A DNA stretch of 64,000 nt from Nocardia asteroides (GTDB lineage Bacteria; Actinomycetota; Actinomycetes; Mycobacteriales; Mycobacteriaceae): contig NZ_LR134352.1 in NCBI RefSeq assembly GCF_900637185.1, positions 4,020,001 to 4,084,000 on the forward strand, in the 5' to 3' direction. Position 1 is the first letter of the stretch. The number at the start of each line of letters is the position of its first letter. A model generated the notes under the pieces. That model was not told where the DNA came from. It searched no databases and saw nothing but the letters and a program-made list of their open reading frames with translations. Shown here one piece after another: positions 52,781-61,311 of this stretch. Position numbers and translations under genes: made by a program.

Positions 52781-53968
52781 ATGAAATCTCCCAGTCGCAG
52801 ACGGACGCTACAGACGGCGGTGCTCACCGGCGTCGGTGCGCTCGCCGTCGCGCTCACCGGATCGGGGGCCGCCGCGTCTCCGAGCCCGGCGCCGACCGAG
52901 CAGCAACTCGCCGATCTGATCTCCGCCGGCCGCGAGGTGGCCGGCCCCGGCAGTGGCTCCGCCTGCACCTCGGGCAGTGGCGCCGGTTCGGGCAACGGTT
53001 CGGGCAACTGCTACGGCGGTTCGGGCTCGAGCTCCGGCTCCTCGGGCGGGAAGTCCACCGACACCGCCGGTTACGGACCCTCGCAGACCTCCTGGCTGGC
53101 CGCGTTCGCCTACGGCCTCGGCAACGGCGACGTGTCCCCGCCCGGTGCCAACGACTGGAGCTGCAAGCCCACCGCCGAGCATCCCCGGCCCGTCGTGCTG
53201 CTGCACGGCACCTGGATGAACGCCTACAACGGCTACGCCTACATGGGCCAGCCGATCAAGGACGCGGGCTACTGCACGTTCACCTTCAACTACGGCCGCT
53301 CCGGCCTGGTCGAAGGCGGTGGCCTCGGCTCGCTGCTGCCCGGCGTCATGGGCACCGGCTACATCCAGGACTCGTCCAAGCAGGTCGCCACCTTCGTCGA
53401 CCGGGTGCTCGCGGCCACCGGCTCGTCCGAGGTCGACATCATCGCGCACTCGCAGGGCGGCGCCCTGGGCAACTGGTACACCAAGTTCGACGGTGGCGCG
53501 GCCAAGGTGAAGAACCTGATCACCTTCGGCGCCACCCACCACGGGACCAGCCTCGACGGCATCGGCGCACTGGGCCGCATGATCAACAACGCCGGCATCG
53601 ACATCCTCGGCCTGATCGAGATCTTCGTCGGGCACGCCGGTATCCAGCAGACCATCGGCTCGGACTTCGTCAACACGCTCAACGCCAACGGCGACACCGT
53701 GCCCGGCGTCGACTACACCGTGGTCGGCACCCGCTACGACGAGGTCACCAACCCCTACGACCTGACCTTCCTGAAGCCGGGCCCGGGGGCCACCGTCACC
53801 AACATCACCCTGCAGGAAGGGTGCGAACAGGACGTGTCCGACCATCTGACGATGATGTACTCGCCGCGGGCGCTGTCGATCGCGCTGCGCGCGCTCGACC
53901 CCGCGAGCAGCCCGAACCTGGTGTGCGAGTTCAACCCCTGGCTGGTCGGAGGTGGCGGCTCCCTCTGA
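52781..53968 (+). CDS. Secreted class 2-like lipase with Gly/Ser-rich linker
   Basis: A 395-residue exported alpha/beta hydrolase. A signal peptide spans residues 1-32, with an alanine-rich end (GSGAAAS). Residues 56-92 are a low-complexity Gly/Ser/Asn linker containing two cysteines. The catalytic domain shows VVLLHGTWMN (oxyanion), the nucleophile S224 in IIAHSQGGALG, VDYTVVGTRYDEVTNPYD (acid) and a histidine in VSDHLTMMYSP. It belongs with the class 2 lipases (EstA/LipA-like) of Streptomyces and mycolata. A terminator hairpin follows directly. Confidence 0.9.
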   Translation: MKSPSRRRTLQTAVLTGVGALAVALTGSGAAASPSPAPTEQQLADLISAGREVAGPGSGSACTSGSGAGSGNGSGNCYGGSGSSSGSSGGKSTDTAGYGPSQTSWLAAFAYGLGNGDVSPPGANDWSCKPTAEHPRPVVLLHGTWMNAYNGYAYMGQPIKDAGYCTFTFNYGRSGLVEGGGLGSLLPGVMGTGYIQDSSKQVATFVDRVLAATGSSEVDIIAHSQGGALGNWYTKFDGGAAKVKNLITFGATHHGTSLDGIGALGRMINNAGIDILGLIEIFVGHAGIQQTIGSDFVNTLNANGDTVPGVDYTVVGTRYDEVTNPYDLTFLKPGPGATVTNITLQEGCEQDVSDHLTMMYSPRALSIALRALDPASSPNLVCEFNPWLVGGGGSL

Positions 53969-53974
53969 GAACGA

Positions 53975-54011
53975 CCGAAGGCGCTGTCCGTGACACGGAC
54001 AGCGCCTTCGG
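53975..54011. terminator. 18-bp-arm hairpin between convergent genes
   Basis: CCGAAGGCGCTGTCCGTG (53975-53992) and its exact complement (53994-54011) are separated by one base, giving about a 16-bp stem. It lies 6 bp after the lipase stop and just before the end of the PucR-type gene. Confidence 0.85.
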
Positions 54012-54021
54012 CGTGTGCGGC

Positions 54022-55245
54022 TCAGGCGGCCGAACGGTAACTGCGGGCGACCAGCGCCGACCGCAGGTACCACAGGCCCGAGGGCTGGGTGGGATCGAAA
54101 CCGGTGAGCTGGCCGATCCGCTTGAGCCGGTAGTCGACGGTATTGGTGTGCACGTGCAGGACCCGGGCGGTGCGCTGCCGGTTGAGATTGTTGGCGATAT
54201 GTCGCTGCAGGGTCTCCAGCAGTTCCGGGTACTGATCCAGCGGATCGAGCAGCGAACCGAGGAACTCGCGCCCGGGCCCTGGCCGGGTGAGCTGGTATTC
54301 CAGGGCGAGCTCGTCGAAGCGGTACAGACCCGAGGTCACCTCGAGACGCTGCACCATGTCGAGCAGTTCGTGGGCCTGATCGGCGGCATCGGGAACACCG
54401 GTGGTGCTGGTCTCGACCAGGGCGGCGGTGATACCCACCTGTGCGGCCTGCGAGAGCTGGGCGACCAGGGCGGCGAGTCCCTCGCGGTCGAACGTGTCGG
54501 CCGGGATGAGCACCGTCCCGCCGTCGACGCTGAGCAGCGACAGCGCCGAGTCGCCGCAGCGCTTGGCCAGTTCGGCCTGCACCCGGCGCAGCTTGCGCCG
54601 GGCGACGACCTGCGAGTCCAGCGCCGGATTGGCCTCCTCGCGGTGCGGCGGGATCGCCAGCGCGAGAACGGCGTAGGTCTCGGCGATCGCGATGCCGCAT
54701 TCGCGCGCCATCGTGGAGGTGCTGTGCCCGCCCAGCAGTGCCGAGGTCAGCGTGTGGACCGCGGTGTGGTGTTCGCTCACGACGCCGCGCAGCTCGCGCA
54801 CGTAGGCCAGCGACACCTGCGAGGTGATGGTGTCGAGCATCTCCATCACCATCTTCACCCCGTCGACGAGGTTGTCGTAGTCCTTCACCGAGGCGTTGGC
54901 GACGACGAGGTCGAGGCCGATCTTGAACCCCTCGGCGATGGAGTGGTGGATGGTGTCGATCGGGACACCCTCGCGGGCCCAGCCGCTGGCCGCGTCCTGC
55001 AGTCGCTGCAGCTTGCTGGGGATGTCGCGGCCGTCGAGCATGCTGACCGCGAATTCGAGGCAGATGCGGGTGATGGTGGTGACGTCGCCGGAGATCGCGT
55101 CGCCGGGCAGGGTGCCGCAGGGGGCGACATTGGCGACGAAATGGCCGACCATCTGCCGGGAGAGGGTGCGGACATCCTTCAGCGGTGACGACATCGGCTG
55201 ACCCGAGATGGTCAGCGACTGCCGGGGTGGATTCTCGACCGACAT
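54022..55245 (-). CDS. PucR/CdaR-type transcriptional regulator
   Basis: A 407-residue regulator. The N-terminal 170 residues are helical (TITRICLEFAVSMLDGRDIPSKLQRLQDAASGWAREGVP), like the RsbR-like region of actinobacterial PucR regulators; a nucleotide-binding-like domain follows, and the C-terminus has the PucR helix-turn-helix: LLETLQRHIANNLNRQRTARVLHVHTNTVDYRLKRIGQLTGFDP. This family regulates catabolic or nitrogen genes. An upstream 8-bp hairpin (55347-55368) lies in its promoter region. Confidence 0.9.
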   Translation of the reverse strand: MSVENPPRQSLTISGQPMSSPLKDVRTLSRQMVGHFVANVAPCGTLPGDAISGDVTTITRICLEFAVSMLDGRDIPSKLQRLQDAASGWAREGVPIDTIHHSIAEGFKIGLDLVVANASVKDYDNLVDGVKMVMEMLDTITSQVSLAYVRELRGVVSEHHTAVHTLTSALLGGHSTSTMARECGIAIAETYAVLALAIPPHREEANPALDSQVVARRKLRRVQAELAKRCGDSALSLLSVDGGTVLIPADTFDREGLAALVAQLSQAAQVGITAALVETSTTGVPDAADQAHELLDMVQRLEVTSGLYRFDELALEYQLTRPGPGREFLGSLLDPLDQYPELLETLQRHIANNLNRQRTARVLHVHTNTVDYRLKRIGQLTGFDPTQPSGLWYLRSALVARSYRSAA

Positions 55246-55346
55246 CTGTGTTCCCTTCGCCCAAGTTCGGCTCTGCCCCCGCTGGCCAGCGACTTCACCC
55301 TAACGAACGGGCGCTGATACCGGAATGGAACGTCACGTAATGGGTA

Positions 55347-55368
55347 GGGCACCCATGCTCGGGTGCCC
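55347..55368. promoter_or_regulatory. 8-bp dyad in the divergent region upstream of the PucR and HAD genes
   Basis: GGGCACCC (55347-55354) and GGGTGCCC (55361-55368) pair perfectly over six bases. The site is about 100 bp from the PucR start and 90 bp from the HAD gene. An operator or a small hairpin; there is no further evidence. Confidence 0.4.
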
Positions 55369-55454
55369 GCTTGGTGAGCGGTCACAAGTCTGGTCCAGCG
55401 CTATGAGTGGTTGTAGAGTTCTCCGCGCCGGAACGAACCGATAGGGGGCACTGC

Positions 55455-55931
55455 ATGCGACCTGCCGTCCGTTGTCTGGTCTGGGAACTGGACGAAACCC
55501 TGTGGGACGGTGTGGTCCACGACGCCACCAGCACGACGCTGCGCCCACCGGCGCTGCGCACGCTCACCAAGCTGAGCGAGCGCGGCGTGCTGCACGCCGT
55601 CGCGGCCCGTGGCGACCGCACACGCACGTTGCGCACGCTGTACCGGCACGGGCTGTACGAGATGTTCTCGGCGGTCGAGGTCGGGTGGGGCCGCAAGTCG
55701 GCCGCGATCGTGCGGATCGCCGACACCCTGGGCCTGGGACTGGAGGGCATGGCGTTCCTCGACGCCGAGCCGGTCGAGCGCGCCGAGGTGTCACGTGCGC
55801 TGCCGATGGTGCGCTGCTACGCGGCCCGCAATGTCGAGATGCTGCCGTTGCTGCCCGACTTCCGGCACGAGCTGCGCTCGGGCCCCGTGCCGACGCCGCC
55901 GCTCGGCTTCGCCCGCGTGCCCGCCCTCTGA
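55455..55931 (+). CDS. HAD-IIIC/FkbH-like protein with altered nucleophile motif
   Basis: A 158-residue HAD-like protein. The start LVWELDETLWDGVVHD matches FkbH and MDP-1 (LVWDLDNTLWDG), but the first aspartate is a glutamate (E11), while D13 is kept. The remaining HAD motifs are present: VAARGDRTR, VGWGRKSAAIVRIADTLGLGLEGMAFLDAEPVERAEV. With Glu in the nucleophile position it may have lost phosphatase function and act as a binding or carrier partner. It ends in a Pro-rich tail. The ATG follows AGGGGG. Confidence 0.85.
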   Translation: MRPAVRCLVWELDETLWDGVVHDATSTTLRPPALRTLTKLSERGVLHAVAARGDRTRTLRTLYRHGLYEMFSAVEVGWGRKSAAIVRIADTLGLGLEGMAFLDAEPVERAEVSRALPMVRCYAARNVEMLPLLPDFRHELRSGPVPTPPLGFARVPAL

Positions 55932-56027
55932 CCGGCCCGATCCCCTTGCGCGCCCTGCGATCTCGCAGGGTGTGCGCACACGCACTGCCTGCAAACGTGC
56001 ATCGTGTGCCAAAACCGGGCGGGATGA

Positions 56028-56906
56028 TCAGGCCGGGTCCGGCAGCAACGCGAAGCTGAGGCCGGCGAGCCGATCCGGTGTCGCGACCACGTCGTAGGCC
56101 GCGATCCGCCCGGCCCGCACGGTGAACGTCACCGCGAACAGCGGCCTGCCCGTTCGCACCACGACCAGTCCCGGTCGACCGTCGACCAGCAGGAGGACGG
56201 CCTCGCGGGACCGCTGCCGCAGCACGACCGTGCCCTCGGCCACCGCGGCCGCGCCGCGCACCATCGCCGCCATCCCCGGCGGCAGCGCGGCCGGATCGGC
56301 GGTGCGCACCACGTCCGGCGCCAGGACCGCGAGGAGTTCACCCAGGTCACCCTCCCGCGCCGCCTTCAGGAATGCCGCCACCGCGACCTGCTGTTCGCGC
56401 AGATCGGCCGCCGCGTCGATCCGGGCGGGCGCGCTGACCCGCTGCCGGGCGCGGCTGGCGAGCTTCTTGGTCGTGTCCGGGGTGCGCCCGAGCACCGGGG
56501 CGATGTCGGCGAACGGCACCGCGAACAGGTCGTGCAGCACGAACGCCACGCGCTCGGCGGGCCCGAGCGCGTCGAGCACCACCAGCAACGCCCGCCCCAC
56601 CGCGTCGGCGAGCAGGGCCTCGTCGGCGGGATCGCTGCCCGGGCCGATCGCGCGTTCCTCGGGCAGTTCGGCGGTTTCGGCCCGGTGCGCGCGGGCACGC
56701 AGGTGGTCCAGGCAGAGCCGGGACACGACGGTGGTGAGCCAGGCGTCGAGATCGGCGATCTCCTCGACGCGCACTCGCTGCAGGCGCAACCACGCCTCCT
56801 GCAGCACGTCGTCGGTTTCGGCGGCCGATCCCAGCATTCGGTAGGCGATGCCGCGCAGCCGGTCGCGGCGTTGTTCGACGGCGCGGGCGAGCGATTCGGG
56901 GTGCAT
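56028..56906 (-). CDS. ECF sigma factor, SigJ-like
   Basis: A 292-residue extracytoplasmic-function sigma factor. Region 2 is RRDRLRGIAYRMLGSAAETDDVLQEAWLRLQR, region 4 is VAFVLHDLFAVPFADIAPVLGRTPDTTKKLASRARQRV, and the C-terminal 110 residues are an SnoaL-like domain, the layout of SigJ (ECF41). In that group the C-terminal domain controls the sigma activity in place of an anti-sigma factor. It is divergent from a DoxX-like gene, which often partners with ECF41 factors, and would be expected to drive it and itself. Confidence 0.95.
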   Translation of the reverse strand: MHPESLARAVEQRRDRLRGIAYRMLGSAAETDDVLQEAWLRLQRVRVEEIADLDAWLTTVVSRLCLDHLRARAHRAETAELPEERAIGPGSDPADEALLADAVGRALLVVLDALGPAERVAFVLHDLFAVPFADIAPVLGRTPDTTKKLASRARQRVSAPARIDAAADLREQQVAVAAFLKAAREGDLGELLAVLAPDVVRTADPAALPPGMAAMVRGAAAVAEGTVVLRQRSREAVLLLVDGRPGLVVVRTGRPLFAVTFTVRAGRIAAYDVVATPDRLAGLSFALLPDPA

Positions 56907-56986
56907 CGGTCACCTTTCGGCCGGGCGGTACGTCAACAGATCGGCGGCAGTCGCCGCCGCTCACCGTAGACCGGAGGAACCGTCCG

Positions 56987-57331
56987 ATGCACACCGTCTT
57001 CGTCGTCGTCACCGTGCTCGCCGCGCTCAGCGCGCTGGCCGCCGCCGCGATCGACGTCGTCCGCGCCGACTGGGTGCGCGACAACATGAGCAACTACGGA
57101 CTGGCGCCGTGGACGCTCACCCCGCTGGCCGTGATCAAGGCGGCGGGCGGGCTCGGATTGCTGGCCGGCCTGTTCTCTCGCCCGCTGGCGATCGCCGCCG
57201 CCGCCGGTTTGACGTTGTATTTCGTCTGCGCCGAGCTCACCGTGTTGCGGGCCCGCTGGTACACCCACCTCGGGTACCCGCTGCCGTATCTGCTGCTCGC
57301 GGCGGGTTCGCTGACGCTGGCCCTGGCGTGA
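56987..57331 (+). CDS. DoxX-like family membrane protein
   Basis: A 114-residue protein with four hydrophobic helices (about 3-20, 43-60, 63-82, 94-112) and the DoxX-like pattern TLTPLAVIKAAGGLGLLAGLFSRPLAIAAAAGLTLYFVCAEL. It is divergent from the SigJ-like gene, an arrangement seen in ECF41 clusters (DoxX/COE-type genes are usual targets). The role is unknown; redox or membrane stress protection is inferred. Confidence 0.88.
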   Translation: MHTVFVVVTVLAALSALAAAAIDVVRADWVRDNMSNYGLAPWTLTPLAVIKAAGGLGLLAGLFSRPLAIAAAAGLTLYFVCAELTVLRARWYTHLGYPLPYLLLAAGSLTLALA

Positions 57332-57373
57332 GCGGTGGTGGCGCGCGGTGATCCGCGCGCCACCACCGCCAGG

Positions 57374-58948
57374 TCAGGCGTCGGCCAGGATGAAGTCCGC
57401 GGCCTGCTCGCCGATGAAGATCGCCGGGGCGTTGGTGTGCCCGCGGATGATCAGCGGCATCACCGACGCGTCGGCGACCCGCAGGCCTTCCACGCCGCGC
57501 ACCTTCAGGTCGGGCCCGACGACGCTGGCGGCGTCGGTGCCCATCCGGCAGGTGCCGACCGGGTGGTACAGCGTGTGCGAGAACTGCTCGATCGTCAGCG
57601 CCATGGTGCCCGCGAGATCCTCCGGCGCCGCCGGCGGATAGATCAGCTGACCCAGCGCGCCCTTGAGCGCCGGCTGGGTCGCCAGTTCGGCGCAGACCTT
57701 CAGTCCGGCTTCGAGCGCGGCCCGGTCGGCGCCGTCGGGATCGGACAGGTATCGCGGATCGATGACGGGCTTGGCCGTCGGATCGGCCGAGGCGAGGCCG
57801 ATGCGCCCACGGCTGCGCGGCCGCAGCAGGATGGCGCCCAGGACCACGCCGTGCTCGGTCGCGTCGACCAGGCCCTCGTGGTAGAACGGCGCCGGCGCGT
57901 AGATCAGCTCGATGTCGGGGTGCTCGAGGTCGGGTTCGCTGCGCACGAACCCGTACGCCTCACCGACATTCGAGGTCAGCATGCCGCGATGCCGGACCAG
58001 GTAGTTGATCAGCTCGAGCGGCTTCTCCGCGGCGAACAGCGAGTCGCCCTCGACGCTGTAGCCGAGCGCCGCGATCAGATGATCCTGCAGGTTCGCGCCG
58101 ACCTCGGGGGAGTGCGCGACCACCGCGATGCCGTGCTCGCCCAGTTCCTCCTGATCTCCGATGCCCGAGAGTTGCAGCAGCTGCGGGCTGTTCACCGCGC
58201 CACCGCACAGGATGACCTCGCGATTCGCGGTGACGGTGTGGGTCTGCCCGTCCTGCAGGTACTCGACACCGGTGGCCTTGGTGCCGTCGAAGACCACGCG
58301 GGTGGCCAGGGCGCCGGCGCGCACGGTCAGGTTCGCGCGCTTCATCGCCGGGTGCAGGTAGGCGTCGGCGGTGCTCCAGCGCCTGCCGTCGCGCTGGGTC
58401 ACCATGGTCTGCGAGAACCCGTTGGGCGCGGGGCGGTTCGGCGCTTCGAGCTCGTAGCCCGCCTGCCGCGCGGCCTCGAGGTAGGCGTGGGTCGAGGCGC
58501 GCGGGCTGCGCTGGCGCTGCACGTGCAGCGGCCCCTTCGACCCCTCGTCGGGGTACTGCGCGTCCTGCACCTTCTCGATCTTGCGGTACTGCTCCACCGC
58601 GGCCGCGAAGTTCCAGCGATCGCCGGCGAGCAACCCCCACTCGTCGTAGTCGGCCCGGAAACCGCGCACCCACATCATCGCGTTCATCGACGACGACCCG
58701 CCGAAGGTCTTGCCGCGCGGCCAGTAGATCTGCCGATCGCCCAGGCCGGGCTGCGGTTCGGTCAGGTAGTCCCAGTCACGCTCGGTGCGGAACAGCTTCG
58801 AGAACGCGGCCGGAATATGAGCGAACTTGTCGTCGTCGGCCGGACCCGCCTCCAGCACGACGACCGAGGTGCCCGGGTCGGCGCTGAGCCGATTCGCGAG
58901 CACCGCCCCCGCTGACCCGGAGCCGACGATCACGTAATCCGCGGACAT
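57374..58948 (-). CDS. GMC-family FAD oxidoreductase (choline dehydrogenase-like)
   Basis: A 524-residue flavoprotein. The FAD-binding GxGxxG is in [17 protein letters not shown], followed by the GMC signatures [20 protein letters not shown] and [20 protein letters not shown]. The C-terminal part has the catalytic histidine region [12 protein letters not shown] and [26 protein letters not shown]. It oxidises alcohols, possibly choline or sterol/PEG-like alcohols. The start ATGTCCGCG at 58948 follows AGGTGGG. It is next to a ketosteroid-dehydrogenase-like flavoprotein on the same strand, separated by 168 bp. Confidence 0.93.
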   Translation of the reverse strand: MSADYVIVGSGSAGAVLANRLSADPGTSVVVLEAGPADDDKFAHIPAAFSKLFRTERDWDYLTEPQPGLGDRQIYWPRGKTFGGSSSMNAMMWVRGFRADYDEWGLLAGDRWNFAAAVEQYRKIEKVQDAQYPDEGSKGPLHVQRQRSPRASTHAYLEAARQAGYELEAPNRPAPNGFSQTMVTQRDGRRWSTADAYLHPAMKRANLTVRAGALATRVVFDGTKATGVEYLQDGQTHTVTANREVILCGGAVNSPQLLQLSGIGDQEELGEHGIAVVAHSPEVGANLQDHLIAALGYSVEGDSLFAAEKPLELINYLVRHRGMLTSNVGEAYGFVRSEPDLEHPDIELIYAPAPFYHEGLVDATEHGVVLGAILLRPRSRGRIGLASADPTAKPVIDPRYLSDPDGADRAALEAGLKVCAELATQPALKGALGQLIYPPAAPEDLAGTMALTIEQFSHTLYHPVGTCRMGTDAASVVGPDLKVRGVEGLRVADASVMPLIIRGHTNAPAIFIGEQAADFILADA

Positions 58949-59116
58949 CCCACCTGCTTGCACTGTCCAACTCCGATCCTGCACTGCATTGTCGTTGCCA
59001 ACTGGACACGCCGTCTCACGGTGGCGAAATGCCGGTGAGCACAGCCGGACTCGTCGTCCGGGTGCGGCGCTGCATGCAGCGTACTGATCGTGGGGCCCGG
59101 GCGGGGGCCGCGCGCC

Positions 59117-60607
59117 TCACTCGGTGCCGGCGGCCGCCGCGGCCTTTCCGGCGCGACGGCCGTAGAAGCTGCCGTCGCCCAGCGAGGCGCCGCTGACGTA
59201 GCCGTACGCGCACAGTCCCGACGTGCACCGACCGGCCGCGTAGAGTCCGGCGATCGGTTCCCCGCTCACGTGCAGCACCCGGGAGTCCAGGTCGGTGCGC
59301 AGCCCGCCCAGGGTGAAGCCCGCGGTGAAGCCGCGCAGGTCGAATCCGGCCAGCGGGGCCGAGATCGGGCGCACCCACTCGGCCTTCTTGCCCAGCAGCG
59401 GGTCGCTGCCGTTCTCGGCGTGCTTGTTGTAGGTGGCGATGGTGGTCTGCAACGTCTGCTCCGGCAGGCCCATCTCGGTCTCGAGTTCGGCCACCGACTC
59501 GGCGACCCAGGTGGGCGGGAACCGGAAGAACGGGGTGGCCGATTCGGTCGCCAGCGCCTCCTCGAGCGAAGGCTCGTCGATCACGAGGAAGGCCTTGTTG
59601 TCGTTCTGCAGCAGCGTCGCCTGACCGATCCGGCCCGGGTAGGTGTCCTCGGGGACGTACCGCTGGCCGCGCCCGTTGACCAGCACGCCACGCGCCATCA
59701 TCTGCGGGTCGCCGAAGATGGCCACCTCGCTGGCGTCCATGTGCGCGAGTTCGGCGCCGAGCGCCTGGGCCAGCCGGATGCCGATGCCGTCGTGCTCCTC
59801 GATGGCCGCGCCGGGCCTGCCGCTCAGGCGCGGGGTGTAGCGGTCGATCATCTCCGTGTCGTAGGCGAAGCTGCCGGTGGCCAGGACGACACCGCGAGCG
59901 GCGCGGACGGTGACCGGCTTGCCGTAGGTGGTGGCGAGGAGGCCGACCACGCGATCGTCGTCGTCGACGACGAGCCTGCGGATGCGGGTGTCGTACTCGA
60001 CGTCGATGTCGAGGCTCGCGACCGTGTCGGCCAGCGGCTTCATCAGCATGTAGCCGCCGCTGCGTTCACCGATCTTCTTGTCGGCCAGCTGCGGCACGTG
60101 CCCGCGCGGCGCGGGCTTGGCGATGTCGAGGAAGGGCGCGGAGTTCTCGCCGCCGGAGTACATCAGGCCCTCGTCGTGCGGCGGCTCCCAGCCGGGTTCG
60201 CCCCAGAACGACTCCTTGAACGGCACACCGCACTCGACGAGCCAGTTGTAGTGCTCGACGCTGCCCGCGCAGTAGTCCTGGATCTTGGCCTCGTCGACCC
60301 CGGGCCCCAGCGCCGCGGTGAGGAACGCGGCCATGTTCTCGGGGGTGTCGTCGAAGCCGAGCGCCTGCTGCAGCGGGGTGCCGCCGCCCAGGTAGACGAA
60401 GCCGCCCGCCAGCGCGGCGGCGCCGCCCCAGCCGCCGGTGCGTTCCAGGATGAGCACCTTCGCGCCCGCCCTGGCGGCTTCGATCGCCGCGCACACGCCG
60501 GCGATGCCGTAACCGGCCACCACCACGTCGGCCGCGAAATCCCACTGCGTCACGGTGTTCGCGCGCAGTGGACGGACGGTGTCGATCCGGTGGGGCTGTT
60601 CGGTCAC
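59117..60607 (-). CDS. FAD-dependent oxidoreductase, 3-ketosteroid dehydrogenase/fumarate reductase-like
   Basis: A 496-residue flavoprotein. It has the FAD loop VVVAGYGIAGVCAAIEAARAGAKVLILER, then GGWGGAAALAGGFVYLGGGTPLQQA, and near the C-terminus FTLGGLRTDLDSRVLHVSGEPIAGLYAAGRCTSGLCAYGYVSGASLGDG, the fold shared by flavocytochrome fumarate reductases and KstD. The change of strand at RGVVLATGSFAYD is a typical FAD motif. It could act as a 3-ketosteroid-delta-1-dehydrogenase or relative; the KstD tyrosines could not be placed by eye. Substrate uncertain. Confidence 0.88.
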   Translation of the reverse strand: MTEQPHRIDTVRPLRANTVTQWDFAADVVVAGYGIAGVCAAIEAARAGAKVLILERTGGWGGAAALAGGFVYLGGGTPLQQALGFDDTPENMAAFLTAALGPGVDEAKIQDYCAGSVEHYNWLVECGVPFKESFWGEPGWEPPHDEGLMYSGGENSAPFLDIAKPAPRGHVPQLADKKIGERSGGYMLMKPLADTVASLDIDVEYDTRIRRLVVDDDDRVVGLLATTYGKPVTVRAARGVVLATGSFAYDTEMIDRYTPRLSGRPGAAIEEHDGIGIRLAQALGAELAHMDASEVAIFGDPQMMARGVLVNGRGQRYVPEDTYPGRIGQATLLQNDNKAFLVIDEPSLEEALATESATPFFRFPPTWVAESVAELETEMGLPEQTLQTTIATYNKHAENGSDPLLGKKAEWVRPISAPLAGFDLRGFTAGFTLGGLRTDLDSRVLHVSGEPIAGLYAAGRCTSGLCAYGYVSGASLGDGSFYGRRAGKAAAAAGTE

Positions 60608-60768
60608 GGGGTTCCTCCGGTGCTCGGGCGTGTACCGAAATGGTGCCGCGTGTAGCCCGACAAAACAAGAACGTGTTACAGAAGCTCCCGCCCAGCGGGA
60701 CGGTTGCGTGCCGCCGGGGCTCCGGTACGGTGGCCATCGAACCGACGTAGACGAGATCTGGTGGTGTT

Positions 60769-61263
60769 GTGGTGAGCGCGAACATTCGAGACATTGCGGT
60801 GCAGACCCTGGCCGGAGCGGACACCACGCTCGGCGAGCTGGCGGGGGAGAAGGCGGTGCTGCTGGTCAACGTGGCCTCGCGCTGCGGTCTGACCCCGCAG
60901 TACACCGGCCTGGTCGAGCTGCAGAAGACCTACGGTGAGCGCGGCTTCACCGTCGTCGGCCTGCCGTGCAACCAGTTCATGGGCCAGGAGCCGGGTACCG
61001 CCGAGGAGATCCAGGAGTTCTGCTCGGTCACCTACGGTGTCGACTTCCCGCTGCTGGCCAAGGCCGACGTGAACGGCGACGACCGCCACCCGCTCTACAC
61101 CGCCCTGGTCGAGACCCCGGCCGCCGACGGCACCGCGGGCGATATCCAGTGGAACTTCGAGAAGTTCCTGATCGCGCGCGACGGCACGGTCGCGGGCCGG
61201 TTCCGCCCGACCGTCACCCCGGACGCGGGCGAGATCGTCTCCGCCATCGAAGCCCAGCTCTGA
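60769..61263 (+). CDS. Glutathione peroxidase family protein
   Basis: A 164-residue thiol peroxidase of the glutathione peroxidase family. The peroxidatic cysteine is in NVASRCGLTPQY (cysteine in place of selenocysteine), followed by GLPCNQFMGQEPG (a conserved glutamine and a possible resolving cysteine) and WNFEKFLI (tryptophan and asparagine of the catalytic tetrad). In actinobacteria, without glutathione, it probably uses thioredoxin or another thiol. The start is GTG at 60769; a second GTG follows directly. Confidence 0.95.
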   Translation: MVSANIRDIAVQTLAGADTTLGELAGEKAVLLVNVASRCGLTPQYTGLVELQKTYGERGFTVVGLPCNQFMGQEPGTAEEIQEFCSVTYGVDFPLLAKADVNGDDRHPLYTALVETPAADGTAGDIQWNFEKFLIARDGTVAGRFRPTVTPDAGEIVSAIEAQL

Positions 61264-61270
61264 GCTTCCG

Positions 61271-61305
61271 CGCCGCCGTCCGCGCTCCTCGCGCGGGCGG
61301 CGGCG
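61271..61305. terminator. GC-rich hairpin between the peroxidase and transporter genes
   Basis: CGCCGCCGTCCGCG (61271-61284) pairs with CGCGGGCGGCGGCG (61292-61305) with one G-T mismatch and a 7-base loop, lying between two convergent stop codons. Confidence 0.65.
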
Positions 61306-61311
61306 TCGCGT

